From positions 113,466-177,465 of the forward strand of contig ARYC01025601.1 in the NCBI GenBank assembly GCA_000711775.1: 64,000 bases of DNA. The letters run 5' to 3'. Position 1 is the first letter of the stretch; every line of letters begins with the position of its first letter. The DNA is from Oxytricha trifallax. Its lineage: Eukaryota; Ciliophora; Spirotrichea; Sporadotrichida; Oxytrichidae. The notes under the pieces are model-generated. The model ran no database searches. It saw only the letters and a list, made by a program, of their open reading frames with translations, and was not told the DNA's origin. Below are positions 47,910-59,199 of this stretch, piece after piece. A program made the position numbers and the translations under genes.

Positions 47910-48990
47910 ACCTCTATTATTATGTTATTATAGCTGCCTTCAGTTTTTTTAGCTATTGTTTTTTTAAATAATATTTCATCTTGTTCAAATGCCTGACTAT
48001 TATATTTCTAATCGTTTATGTTTCAATGCTCTCGATTGCTTATTTTATAGAGTTGATGTGCTAACTCTCCCCCATTTTGAAGTCACTCTATATCATCTGC
48101 CGTTTGTACCTTTTCTTTATTTGGGAAAAGACTTCCTCAATACAATGGAACTCTGGCGAGTATGGGGCGTTGAACAAGCAGAACCAGTTGTAAAATTTTA
48201 TTTTATTCTGAACAGTCTTGCTATGGTGCCCTCTTAAATTGTCCCAAAAGATTGCAACATCCTCTTATTAATTCTAGTAGGTGAGGAGATATTCTATCAT
48301 AGCAGAGGTGTCAGCCTTCTTGATAGATTTTTATTTTATAAAGTAACCCTCCAGCCCCGATTCCATGCTTATCCCAACTATAGCAGCGAAAGTCTTCAGT
48401 TTTATTCCTAACTTTTTGATTTTCTAATTTTATTTTGGCATAGCCCATGCATGCTGCTCAACCTAGTAAGGTTTAAAGATTACCTCGTCAACGTAAATAA
48501 TTTTCCTATCCAGAGCCACCATCTCCAGAAGTTAAGCAAATTTTTCTCATCGTTATTATTAAATCTCTTGTTGTTTAGGCTTGCTATAATTGTATGTGCT
48601 TTTCATGACCTTGTATTTTATCTTGAATTTTTTGTAGATATATTGAATCTATGAAGGGGATATTTTATATCCTGGGAACTTTCTATGGAAAAGCTTGGCC
48701 CATAGCCCTTTCTGCTCGTCCAATGTTTATTCGCTGACTAAGTAATTAATTTACTGAGTTGGCAACTTTTACTTATGTGCTTGCTTACCTGGCATGGCTT
48801 AGCTTGATAGCACATTCTTCCTTGCGCACACCAGTCTGACATATCTTAAAGAAACCCTTAATACCTTAGAAATGTCTTTCAGAGTATGCAACAACATAGG
48901 CTATGCTGTAGGCTTGGTCGTCCCATATCTCAACAACAAGACATAGCGAGCAACTTTATCTTTATATGAGGAATTTGTGAGGAATTTCAT
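47865..48990 (-). CDS. DD34E transposase of the MTase transposon
   Basis: ATG 48990-48988 (MKFLTNSSYKDKVARYVLLL). The N-terminal DNA-binding part has LKDISKVLRVSLRYVRLV. Catalytic residues: Asp in IIYVDEVIF (about 48500), Asp in AIFWDNLRGHHS (about 48238), and Glu in SPEFHCIEEVF, 34 residues after the second Asp, the same spacing as in the TBEs here. One TGA interrupts the frame near 48568 just before EKFAQLLEMVALD. The frame continues past the Glu through a Lys/Gln-rich tail into the 3' end of the convergent 22-kDa gene. It is a Tc1/mariner-superfamily enzyme. Confidence 0.8.
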
Positions 48991-49109
48991 TTGAGTGTAT
49001 GTGTTATTATTATAGTTATTAAATTATTATATATCATAAAATATAAATCATGAATGTAATAGGAATATACTTTATAGCAGCAAAGCCCTAAAAAATTAAT
49101 TATATATGA

Positions 49110-50150
49110 TTTTAACTTAGATTGTTAATGACTTACCTTATGGTTTGATTCACAATTTCCATGTAAAAATATATAATTTATACTGTTTAATCTTCTCCGG
49201 CAAAATTCATATGAGCCTAAAACATAGTGTTTGAAAATGGGGTATTGAATAAAGGTGGTCCCATTCCCTTGAAAACCCTCTAATCTATATATAATTATTA
49301 ATAAATTTTTTCATATATGATATTAATAAAATCTTATACTCTCAAAAATATTTCTTACTTACTCCTTCATTTTTTAGAGTTTATTTGAAAATCTTAACGA
49401 AATCTGGCTTCTAACTAAGTTATTTCACTTTTTATTAAGTTCAAAACCTTCAAAAAATATCTAAGTTTTTCAGCTCAAGTAGGTAAGTATGAATACGAAC
49501 TGATATTGAAATTTGATTATTATACTTAATGATTTTACTTTTTTTAAAAATCAAGACACACATCAAGAAAATTTTCTTGCATGAAAGTTATTTAAATATC
49601 TGTCCCGTTTATAACTTATCTGAAATTTTCATGCATTTTTAAGCAATTTAAATAGAAAAATTCTTAATTAACTTTATAATTCTTGATGGATCTAGGTATA
49701 ATCCAGGAGGATTCAAAATAATTTTTTTAAAAAAAAAAATAATTTTTCTTAAAAAACTCAACCAAGGATTCAAAAAAAGGCATCCAAAGAAAGCAAAAAA
49801 ATTAGTGATAAATCTTTATGGAACTATGAAAATAAAAATGGCTTTTGAGATTCCTGAATTTTGGTAAGTAAAGATCATAAAAATGTGATTAAAAATAAGT
49901 TTTTTAAAAAAGTTTATTAAAAACAGGGAAGAGATTTCAACATCTGCCACGAATAGGTTTCAAACAATATTTTTTCTAAATTTATATTCAATCACAATTT
50001 TATATAGATAGATCAAAATCTTCAAAAGTTGTTGTTTGAACTTATAACGATTAAATTATTTTTTGAAGGATTTGATCCTGATAATTTAACTTTCTTTATA
50101 CTTAATATATTGATGAATATAAAACCATTTAAAGAATTAATTTAATTTAA
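49110..50150. other. AT-rich region with one exon-like block
   Basis: Most shows no feature. On the plus strand 49752-49862 reads KKLNQGFKKRHPKKAKKLVI and ends IKMAFEIPEF before GTAAGTAAAG, which resembles an exon with a splice donor; support is modest. Confidence 0.35.
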
Positions 50151-50156
50151 ATTAAA

Positions 50157-50367
50157 GACAGGTAATTAGAAGAGGATTAGAGGTTTTTTCTTCCATAACT
50201 TTTAGAATCAGTTTCTATTTGACTGATGAAATTCTGATGCTTATTTTGAATGCTCATTTTGGTTATTCCATATTCTCTAAGTGATCCCTAGCTAGGAACT
50301 TTATTTCCCAATTAGTTGTTTTTGTGAAAATTCCTGTCTGAATTTTTGTCTTCATTAAATTGTAGAT
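50157..50367 (-). CDS. Short coding block, hypothetical
   Basis: Open on minus with non-repetitive text: FNEDKNSDRNFHKNNQLGNK, GSLREYGITKMSIQNKHQNF, ISQIETDSKSYGRKNLQ. About 70 codons, no TGA. Probably an exon or macronuclear-destined segment of a larger gene. No family recognised. Confidence 0.4.
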
Positions 50368-50369
50368 AA

Positions 50370-50825
50370 AATTTTATTATTATTTAGGCAAAAATTCAAG
50401 GAAATAAGTTAAAAACTCATAATTTTACAATTTAAAATCTATAGAGTACTTACTCTAAAGGGTGACTAACAATAAAACTTGAGAGTCCTGCTACTAGGTC
50501 ACTTACTAGATCGATGACTTAAAATTCTATAAATATATATATAAAAGTATAATTTTCTATGGATTAAGTTGGTTGTTAAAATATAATTTGAATATTAATA
50601 TTATTACTTAAATCTTTCATTCTTAATTTATTATTTAAAATTAGTAGGAATTTATTGTCAATCAATATCTTAATTAACAACTAATTATTAATGCTAAGGC
50701 ATAGAGCAACAATATTTAATCAATGCTTAATTTATCTTAATATATTTATGCCTATAATATATTATTATTTTTATTGCTATTAATGGATTTATCAGCGCTA
50801 ATTCATATTCTCAAAAGTAATATTC
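50370..50825. other. AT-rich spacer
   Basis: No gene, repeat or RNA feature seen. Confidence 0.4.
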
Positions 50826-50831
50826 CCAGAG

Positions 50832-52315
50832 ATGGTTACCAGTAAAACTTTTGTGAATATGTTGGATGACAATTGTATCAATAGCAAGTGCCTGGTATGC
50901 TTCAGTGTATCGAACAATGTAGATATGGGAATTAAAAGTCTATGCTCTTACATTAAACCCCCAGCGAGCATTCACATAGAAAAGCTTTATTAGATCCACT
51001 CTGATTCCTGTAGACCCAATCACAAAGGCAGCATCTCTGGTAATATTCACAATGTTTGTACATCTTTGAGATGTTAAATGGATCGTGACTGCAATTCTCA
51101 ATTGGTCTCATCATGACTGCAATTCTCGATTGGTCTCTGATGTCTTGCCAAGTAAATCATTATACTTGTTACAATCTCTTAAGAATTATTGCTGCTTGGT
51201 AAGACTAAATGCTTCAAATAGCAGAAATTATATAATGTCCTGTACTTGTTGTCAACTATGCATAACTCAGCTTAAAAAGTATTAGACTTTGCAGGCATTC
51301 TTTTGGGATCGAACAAATCATTGAGAATCTCAAAGCAGTAAAAACTGATGGAGACGATTTTGATAGTGAAACCAGAAAATCTTGAATCAATAATAACGCA
51401 ACTCAGGAATTCATAAAAGATCTAAAAGAAAAATTTTGACCATCAAGTTAAGTCTGATAGCGATAAAAGGAAATCACTATGGCTCTTTCTCAATGAAAGT
51501 TGAGGATTCCATGCTAAGATTAGAAGAAGATTAGCAACCGACTATAAGGATTTGATGTCACAGCTGGGAGTCTCGTCAAATGTCTTATCTTGATCTCAGG
51601 AAATGTGCTAAAATGCTAGGGCAAAAGTCATAGGGTGGACTGAGGAAATATTGTCGTCGCATTTTCTCTTCTTCTGGTATAGAATGTCTGAGTAGGACAT
51701 TCCAAATCCCTTTATTTTTAAATGGAGAATTGAGTGGTGTCCAAGAGAAGTCTCTGGTGCACGAATGCCCCCTTACTTCGTTTGCAAAAATTAAATCATG
51801 AAAATATTGAGATGAAAAAACCAAGTGATTTTAATTAAAAGTCAGGAAGTACGAAGAATGTTACAAGAGCAGTACACAAATGTGAGCTCGAAAATGGGCA
51901 AGATAGTGCAGTTATCGTCTCACAAAGCTGAGAATTACCTAAGATTCAGAATTTTCTTGAAGTACTTATAGCTGCTCATTCAAATGTTATTTACTTTTTC
52001 CTAGAAGTTATTAGTGAGAGAATAGACTTTAATTCAGAGTATTTCATTATAAGAAAAACCGCAAATCCATGCTTTAGGAAAGTGATTGTGAAGGGCAGTC
52101 AATCTATTCCTGAGTGCTACAAGGGCAGCTTCAAAAAAGTGATAAGGTAATTCTATGAAAGGCAAGATCGTCGATTGAGGAGTAGTGCCCTGGAAGCTGG
52201 TTAAAAGGGAATGACTTGTTAGAAATGCCTTTTATTATGTATATACTATAGCTCAATATACAGTACATGTGATCGAAATATCTATTTAAAATACTTATGC
52301 AATAAATACTGCTGA
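50832..52315 (+). CDS. Hypothetical protein with Cys-rich N-terminus, broken
   Basis: ATG 50832 (MVTSKTFVNMLDDNCINSKC) starts a Cys-rich part (LVCFSVSNNV, SLCSYIKPPA, SDSCRPNHKG, CTSLRCQMDRDC). A 28-bp tandem duplication at 51086-51141 shifts the frame. Later blocks are IEQIIENLKAVKTDGDDFDS (51310), WTEEILSSHFLFFWYRMSEQ (51641), FIFKWRIEWCPREVSGARMP (51709), and NFLEVLIAAHSNVIYFFLEV to RKVIVKGSQSIPECYKG (51950-52130), reaching TGA 52313-52315. In-frame TGAs near 51383, 51437 and 51927 interrupt it. The text is clearly protein-like, but I do not recognise the family. A degraded gene or one with unresolved segments are both possible. Confidence 0.5.
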
Positions 52316-52319
52316 TATT

Positions 52320-52955
52320 TCTATAAATGCTAAGTATGATTTATTTATATGCATTTTATATATCAATTCGTCTATTTTTCACATACTTTTATAACTATTA
52401 GGAGCATTTAACTGACAATTTATATTTGATGACTGATTTATTAAGCGATTGCAAGATACCAATGTTTTATATTCATGATTAAAAATGATAGCTTGACATG
52501 CCGCTATTAATCTAAAAGGAGCTTATTTAATTCCGAAATTTGATTAATTTTATGATGCATTAGTAAGTTATTAAAAATATATCCTTTGGTTTTATATATA
52601 AAATAACTGCTTCAAATAATACTATGTTGCCATGAATAGAAGTAATAAGATAGTTCTATATTAATTTTATAATCGGTAGTTTTGATTTAGTAAATTTTAA
52701 AAGTAATAGTATTATTTTTAAAACTTATATTTGCATTCTATTATATAGTCTATTCTCTAGAGAGTTGATATGCTACTATTTTTGTTAAATTTATTTTATG
52801 AATGTTCACGAATATGGATTATTAGGAATTTCTCATTCAATACTATGCTATAATAATAGACCTGCATGAGGATGATGAATCCAAATGAATAAAACAAGTG
52901 AAATTAAACAAATTAAGACTTTATTATATATTATCTAGGCAAAATCTTTTAATAG
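52320..52955. other. AT-rich spacer
   Basis: No supported feature; a short ATG frame at 52800-52870 (MNVHEYGLLGISHSILCYNN) might be an exon but is too short to call. Confidence 0.35.
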
Positions 52956-52960
52956 TTTTC

Positions 52961-53414
52961 ATGCAATTTTTTGTTATATTTGCTGCAATTTATTTGGCAT
53001 GATTTTAGTCAAATGGTATATTTGATTAATTACTCATTCTTGCGCTGTTTTAGTTTTCATTGATGAAAATTGGAGCCATCTTTTTATAATACTGGTCCAT
53101 GTCGCTCGTCATTGTACTTATCAATCTACCCACTTTCTATCTAATTAATCTTAAAGGTATTTTATAAATGAATCTGTACATTGAAAATAAAATATATAAA
53201 TATGTTGATGAATCTATAAGGAATTAGTTTTCCATTAAGGACTGCTTTATGAATTAGATTTCCGTTTAGTTTTATTTAAAATTGAGAGAAGATTCTTCAC
53301 TTTATTGTATTAAACGTTAAGAATCTATTTCTAAGTCATGTTTCTCCACTCTAACAGTGCCGATTCATACAATTTTTTTTCTCAATATCTTTTAAAAATT
53401 GTAGAAATACATTT
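52961..53414 (+). CDS. Hypothetical multi-pass membrane protein fragment
   Basis: ATG 52961 opens MQFFVIFAAIYLA, one TGA, then FQSNGIFDQLLILALFQFSL, GAIFLQYWSMSLVIVLINLP and a soluble tail NLYIENKIYKYVDESIRNQF, SIKDCFMNQISVQFYLKLRE. Two to three hydrophobic spans suggest a membrane protein. The frame ends inside the foldback element at 53398, which may have truncated the gene. No family recognised. Confidence 0.4.
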
Positions 53415-53812
53415 GAATTTGAAAAATAATTATAATTAAATTAAAATAAATTGAAATTCTTGGCAGTTAAAGTTGTCCAATTTAAATGATCTTGGGCTTG
53501 TTTCATAGAGATTACAAAATTAGCTAAACTTTATTATTGGCGGTACTATTTTATCGCATCCCTTGAGCGAGATAACTTGAGTTTAATAAAACCCCTCTAA
53601 ATTCATTAATTTATTCCCCCAAATTAAACTCAAGTTATCTCGCTCAAGGGATGCGATAAAATAGTACCGCCAATAATAAAGTTTAGCTAATTTTGTAATC
53701 TCTATGAAACAAGCCCAAGATCATTTAAATTGGACAACTTTAACTGCCAAGAATTTCAATTTATTTTAATTTAATTATAATTATTTTTCAAATTAAAATA
53801 TATTTCTACAAT
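53398..53812. repeat. Foldback element, about 188-bp arms
   Basis: Left arm 53398-53585 and right arm 53625-53812 are inverted copies with very few differences, separated by a 39-bp loop. The ends read ATTGTAGAAATACATTTGAA inward. No coding capacity. Confidence 0.9.
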
Positions 53813-53949
53813 ATTAGATTTGCTTTTGAGTAGATTTAAAAAAATTTCAACTTCTTAATTTTTATACTTAAATCACAATCCTTATCAAATTTATCTGAAG
53901 TATTAGATAGTGGACAAGTAACAATCAAGTTGTTTTGAATTAAATGAGA

Positions 53950-54720
53950 TTATTTAGAGCCCAGTGCACTGACCGACTATTGTTAAAACTACTTGAATTG
54001 ATCTTAAATATGCTTGAGTTCGTCTTGAAGATTTCTCAGCTCGATTTCATCGTCGAGGTGAGATTTATTGCGATCATATGAGTCTAGTTTTTCTCTCCAT
54101 CGTATTTTTCAATTCATCAACTATTGGTCTTACATCATTTTCCATATAAGCAACATCATCTAATTAACTGTCTGGCAGTATCTTAATATGCAAACCTTTG
54201 CTGTACTTTCCAGGTGTTGGATTAGAAAATATATAATTTATAAAATATATGTTAAGTTTACATTAAATATTGTTTCAAAATTGAGATTAGCAGGCTCAAT
54301 TGTCTACCTTTTTCTTTAAGTTTAAGTATAATCAACGATTCATTTATTTATAAAGCAAGTTAAGCAATTTCTTTGTCTGCATGAACAATTTGAGCCTATT
54401 ATATTATATTTATGATTTATAATACGAAAACCTTTAATTAATTAATTATTCTAATAACTTTAATACTTAAACATATTATCAAAATCAAAAATGGAAATCT
54501 CTCTGATTATTGCGATTCTTCCTCATCGTCATCGTCATCTTCTTCGTAATTGTCATTTCATCATTTAAGTCCCCTCTGTCTTCGGTAGTGCGAAGCACTA
54601 GTCCAGCTGCACCTGTGGTCTTACCAGGTAGGACCACTATAAAAAAAACATTAAAGATATATTTTTTGTAATATAAATTTTATGTGGGGCACTATCTCCA
54701 CCTGCGTTTGATCTTTAAGT
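53950..54720 (-). CDS. Acidic/coiled-coil protein, related to the 1.7-kb segment
   Basis: Minus strand. 54720-54680 reads QRSNAGGDSAPHKI. 54640-54484 has an RCSWTSASHYRRQRGLK stretch, then EEDDDDDEEESQQSERFPFL. 54225-53950 gives NPTPGKYSKGLHIKILPDSQ, DVAYMENDVRPIVDELKNTM and, after an extra A in an A run near 54095, DSYDRNKSHLDDEIELRNLQ, a coiled coil. The first two blocks and their intron-like flanks are homologous to 1945-1720. The protein is unidentified; the pair suggests a duplicated gene. Confidence 0.5.
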
Positions 54721-54879
54721 ATTCGTATTACTATATTAAGTTATTAAATAAATTAATAAATTACTTATTATAAATCATAATTAGTCATTTAACTAGATGA
54801 TAGATTAATCCATAGCCTAAACACCTTATTTGTTTTAGAAAGTCTCATCTTAGACAATATCATCTTATTTTCTAGTTAT

Positions 54880-56596
54880 TGGTTAATTTCTAACAGTTTA
54901 CAAGAGTTAATCTTTTTCATAGATGTGTAAGCGTTCTTTGATTTTTATTGTTAATATGAGCTATCAGGCCTTCAATTCTTGATTTTCTCTGTTCTTTTGT
55001 ATTGATAGTAGTTATTAGTCCTTTTAGGATTGTTCAATTTATTAAATAAAGTCAAGGGTGTTAAAAATATAAATTTTCTTGATTTTTAAGGAACTTCAAA
55101 TAACCCTTCCATAAATCATTGATTTAAATGAACAATATGTTAAGATTAGGAGTGCTTTGCTCTTTCTCTGAATTTTTTGATTTCACAATCTTAATCATAT
55201 TTTCCTTCTATTGCATTAATTCCTTTTATTCATCTAATTTGTTGTATATCATTCAACAAATCTATTCATAAATTTAATCGAAATCAATTTCTAAAGGTCT
55301 GTGCAAATATTTCTAATATTCATGCATTAACAGCTAAATGACTGATCTGATTCTTAACTTAACTTGATTGCTCAATTAGAAAGCAGATTAGTTTGGGATT
55401 TAGTAGCTTTGATACATTTATGATTCTTTAAGAAGTTCAAGAAAGACTTTTAATAAGAATTATACATACTTGGAATAAAATACTTTTCTCTTGGATAAAA
55501 GTAATTTTCCTCATCATCATCTACTAGCTTCTCTAAATATTTTTACACTTGATCTTTTCCCTGATTGTAATCTCTATACCCCTTTCATTTCTTTCAGCTG
55601 ATCATCATGTGATGCAGCTCTTTTCAAGTGTGATTTTTTAGATGACAAATCTGCCAATGATTGCTTGTCCTCATCTTCATCTTCTCTGATGAATGACTCT
55701 GAGTCATTAACAATTACAAGCTACTTTTCAATATAAAAGACTAGTACAACTAATAGAGTGCTTTCATAAGAAATGCTATAGATGTCTAGGCACCAGCATC
55801 CTTTATTGTATTACTTCTTATAGATCCTGGATAAATCAGCAGCTTGAAAAGATTTTGTATCTCTACCTCCTCAAACTTTTGAGATTTAGTGAATTTGGTG
55901 CAAATACTATAATCAAGTGAAAATAATATACTGTGTCTACTGTCTGTTTATAGTTTTATGTTCTTGAAAAGATCCTTGTTATCTCTAAAAATGGTAACAT
56001 TTCTTATAAACTCAAAGATCTCTCTCTTTTAAGTGCTTCTCAGTCTTTGAAAAATTGATAACATTAAGAGTTTTATGTAAATTTATGTATTTTGTGAGAG
56101 ACCTTACATTTGAGAACCCTCAACAAAATTTTAGAAATTCTTTTGCATCTGATTTGCTTTGTATAACTAATTTATGGTGACCAAGACCTGAAAACATTGA
56201 AACTTTAGAATTAGATTAGCTTCTTGGAAATTGATTCCCAGTATAGCTAATTGACTATTAAGAAATATTGAAGCAAACAAGCTGGTACTTGCCTTGAAAG
56301 AGTCTATCTTCCTTTGCTTAATTAATTTTAGTTCACCATACTACCTTGAATCGAAGATCTAATCTAGCCTCTCGCCAAGTTTGATAATCTATTATTTAAA
56401 ATATTTAAATGATGAGTTGAAATTGATTTACATACCTTGTTGCTGCATAGTAGGTTTGAATAAAAAACTAGTAATTTGGTTGCTGATTCTATTAATAAGG
56501 TCTTGCAGTCATTCTTCCAAGTGTTCAATATCTTTACTAATTCAAATTAGAACCTACTACAGATTGTTTAAGCAATTGCTCTCTTCTTTTTTGCAT
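54880..56596 (-). CDS. Hypothetical large protein, frameshifted
   Basis: ATG 56596 (MQKRREQLLKQSVVGSNLNQ) begins the gene. A TGA near 56528 separates it from TLGRMTARPYQQNQQPNYQF. Later text: SGLGHHKLVIQSKSDAKEFL (56190), NVRSLTKYINLHKTLNVIN (56115), VTIFRDNKDLFKNIKL (55995), FTKSQKFEEVEIQNLFKLLI (55890), GAQTSIAFLMKALYQLYQSF (55790), an acidic part SFIREDEDEDKQSLADL (55700), YRDYNQGKDQVQKYLEKLVD (55577) and YFYPREKYFIPSMYN (55500). Several frame changes coincide with homopolymers, for example GGGG near 55580. No domain recognised. The plus ORF at 56381-56611 is its shadow. Confidence 0.5.
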
Positions 56597-56761
56597 TTTT
56601 TAATTTTGTAAATTTAAATCTAATAAACCAGGCAAATATATTAATAATTATGCATCTAACTAAGATAATAATATATTATAATCTGAGATTAGAATAATCA
56701 ATTTGAATTCAAATTAAAAAGGGACAAAATTTAAAACACATTTTCCTGAATAATATTACCA

Positions 56762-57737
56762 ATGATAAACAAGTCATTTTAAGGATTCATTCTAATTTTG
56801 CTTGTGAGTCTCGCTTATTTACTATACTCAATAATAAGTAGCAACACTAAGTGTATTTGCTAAATGCTAAGCTACTCAGTATTATGACTCTAATACACTT
56901 GAGTGTGTAAACTGCCCTGATAATCTGTAGCCTATTAGAAATAGTAAGATTAATCTAATTCAAAATATTCTTTTAATATAGAAAGTGGATGGGAATTCTA
57001 GGTTGGATTTTATGAGGATTAGACAACACTTGATGATTATTTTCCCACTTGTATGCCATGCTCACCAGTAAGTATAATTTTCTTGTGCAAATTTAGTTAA
57101 AAATATATGTTATTAGAATATGGGCACTAAATAAGACAAGAGTATATGCTTAGGGTGCATTAGTAACGCAACTTATGACACTAGCTATTAAGACTGTATT
57201 TGCACTCTTACTTTTAGAAGAGAAGTATGTGCTTAACAACTTACTGCCAGCCAAGGATTGTGCTCCTTGCAACACAATCACTTATTCCGTTCCTAATAAT
57301 AGGCCAATCTATAAATGTGATGTTTGTGGGAATGAAGGGGAGCTTTACACACCTACTACTTTTCCCTGGTCTTGTACTTGCTAGACTGCTAGCTACACCA
57401 GCTCATTTGGCATTTGCCCCTTGAACACAGATGTCACTGCAGTGGAAAACGCATATCCCCTGGAAAACGCTAGAACTATAAATTATGATTACGTTGAGAC
57501 AAGTTGCTACAGTTTTGGTCAAGTAACTGTTGTCATATCTGACACTTATAATTATCTGTATTATGATGCGGCAGTAGGTTGTTAAGAATTTGGAGATCCA
57601 AAGAAATGTTAAGTGCTTGCAAATCTCTGTATCGTGTAACTTTATAACGAGAGAATTATAGATTGCTCTTTATTTTAGAACATAGTCAGCACTCAATCCT
57701 CTACTTTAGCTAAAGTAAAAATTAGGAAAAATAAGTG
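56762..57737 (+). CDS. TMEM67: Meckelin (TMEM67), N-terminal ectodomain
   Basis: ATG 56762 gives a signal-peptide-like start (MINKSFQGFILILLVSLAYL). The Cys-rich part follows: YYDSNTLECVNCPDNLQPI (56879), FYEDQTTLDDYFPTCMPCSP (57010) up to a GTAAGT at 57070, then ISNATYDTSYQDCICTL (57157), DCAPCNTITYSVPNNRPIYK (57256), CDVCGNEGELYTPTTFPWSC, ICPLNTDVTAVENAY, YNYLYYDAAVGCQEFGDPKK and CQVLANLCIVQLYNERIID before TGA 57735-57737. The CQ-x-L-x-N-x-C pattern after the Cys-rich region is the meckelin signature. This N-terminal part lies 20 kb downstream of the C-terminal part on the same strand. Confidence 0.7.
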
Positions 57738-57997
57738 AAAATTAATTTTATTTTTTTAGATCAGATTGATAAATCTATTAAGCATTTAGATTTATTAATA
57801 TAAGAGCATGATTTGAAGAATTCACATATTAAATGGCACTATATATCAATATACCTTTTATATACTATCGTAAAATATAAAGGATGACACAACTGTTCAA
57901 GATCTAGCCGAATATGCGATTTATAAATTTATTTTTGATATTTTTACATCCTTAAAACACATACCTAGAATAGGTTCATAAGACCCATATACATTAT

Positions 57998-58402
57998 TGT
58001 AGAAATACATTTTATTGTGGGAAATTAGATTAAAATTAATTAAATATTAATTACCTTCAGTTATGTATTTGGAAAATGTCTCCTAACTCTTGCAATATTA
58101 TACTTATTGGAAAGGAATTCAAAATGAGACAGTTGTTATTATTGCTAGAATGAATTTATCTCATTTCCTATGCAAGTAAAACCCCCTTTTATTTTTTTGA
58201 GAGCTGATTAAAATCAAAAAATCTCGCTTCGTGGGATGATTCCAGAATATTGCCTAAAGTTTAGTCCAGATATAATTAGGGGGTCTACCGTCGAATCTAA
58301 TTAGATTATAATTTTGAGACACTTTGGATTCGGTTACTGCCATGATTTTAATAAATAATTAATTTGATTTTAATTTATTTTCCCAAATTCACTGTATTCT
58401 TA
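57998..58402. mobile_element. MITE, copy 2
   Basis: Related throughout to 16968-17320: the same start TTTATTGTGGGAAATTAGAT, the interior GCTAGAATGAATTTATCTCA, ATCTCGCTTCG and GGGTCTACCGTCGAATC, and an imperfect inverted right end. It is about 50 bp longer than copy 1. Non-coding. It lies between two meckelin-like blocks, so it may be within an IES. Confidence 0.75.
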
Positions 58403-58404
58403 AA

Positions 58405-58855
58405 ATATTACTTAATAATAATTATTCTTAATGGTTTATAGTATAATAATGTTATTAAAAAATAAGCATTTATTGATATTCTAAATGAAAGAGAAATTTG
58501 ATGAAGATAAATTAATTAACTTTTTTATATAACTTTAAATTTTCAATTTTAAAATTTATTATAATTAAATGTAAATGTAAATTGGCTTTTAAAAACCTAT
58601 CCTATTTAAATTAATGATGCAGAATAAATATCAAAAATTAATTTAAAAATGGCATATGCTGTGAATCTTGTGCGATCCTTAATATTACGATAATACATAT
58701 AAAGGTTCATTAAAAAATCATTTTATTAATTGAATTCCTATTGTCATGCATGTATACTAACTTATCAAAAGTTTTCTATAAAATTATTAATCTATTCTTT
58801 TCAATTCTAATTGATTTTTACTTATTTTTCAAAACTTTTACCTTAATACTTTCTA
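58405..58855. other. AT-rich spacer
   Basis: No supported feature. Confidence 0.4.
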
Positions 58856-58859
58856 TAAT

Positions 58860-59190
58860 AATAATGGCTGAACTTGGACTTCCATGGCTATACTGAGAAT
58901 ATTTTAAATTATCTATATTTATTGCATTATAATATTCCAAGTATATTTGAGAAATGCAAACGAAGACTTAACTCAGCCGAAGAGAATTAAGTTCAGAGTT
59001 AGTTTTGGCTATGAAAATACAAAGATAGGCTTTATAAATAAACTTACTTATAAGCTAGCAAAGTTTTCTATGGAGGGCGATTTCTTTGGATTTGAGACTG
59101 TCTAAGGATATCTTTAAGTTTGTGAGATTTCAACTGATTAAATAAAGCATAATATTAAAATATTAGTGGTTAAAATTTATTTGCTATGAG
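58860..59190 (+). CDS. Probable meckelin middle ectodomain block
   Basis: Text includes MAELGLPWLY (58865), NEDLTQPKRIKFRVSFGYEN (58960), TKIGFINKLTYKLAKFSMEG and DFFGFETVQGYLQVCEI (59085), as expected for the part of the meckelin ectodomain that follows the block ending at 57737. Similarity is by pattern only (aromatic/Gly spacing and a final Cys), so the assignment is weaker than for the flanking meckelin blocks. Confidence 0.4.
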
Positions 59191-59199
59191 TTTGTCAGC

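Larger units (their letters stand above)
44884..49106. mobile_element. TBE-like transposon carrying an MT-A70 methyltransferase
   Basis: Three genes lie in the order and orientation of a TBE: modifier-type gene minus (45120-46109), 22-kDa-like gene plus (47153-47909), DD34E transposase minus, convergent and overlapping the 22-kDa gene. The proteins are distant relatives of the TBE ones, except that the zinc-finger protein carries a methyltransferase domain instead of a kinase. No C4A4 ends were found. The only candidate terminal repeat is weak: AATTAATTACTCTGCTTTG near 44887 against the complement of CAAAGCCCTAAAAAATTAAT near 49081. Borders are therefore tentative. Confidence 0.75.

Noticed and set aside
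56381..56611. Plus-strand hydrophobic frame
   Set aside because: Low-complexity text opposite a better minus-strand gene with an ATG and Gln codons TAA/TAG.
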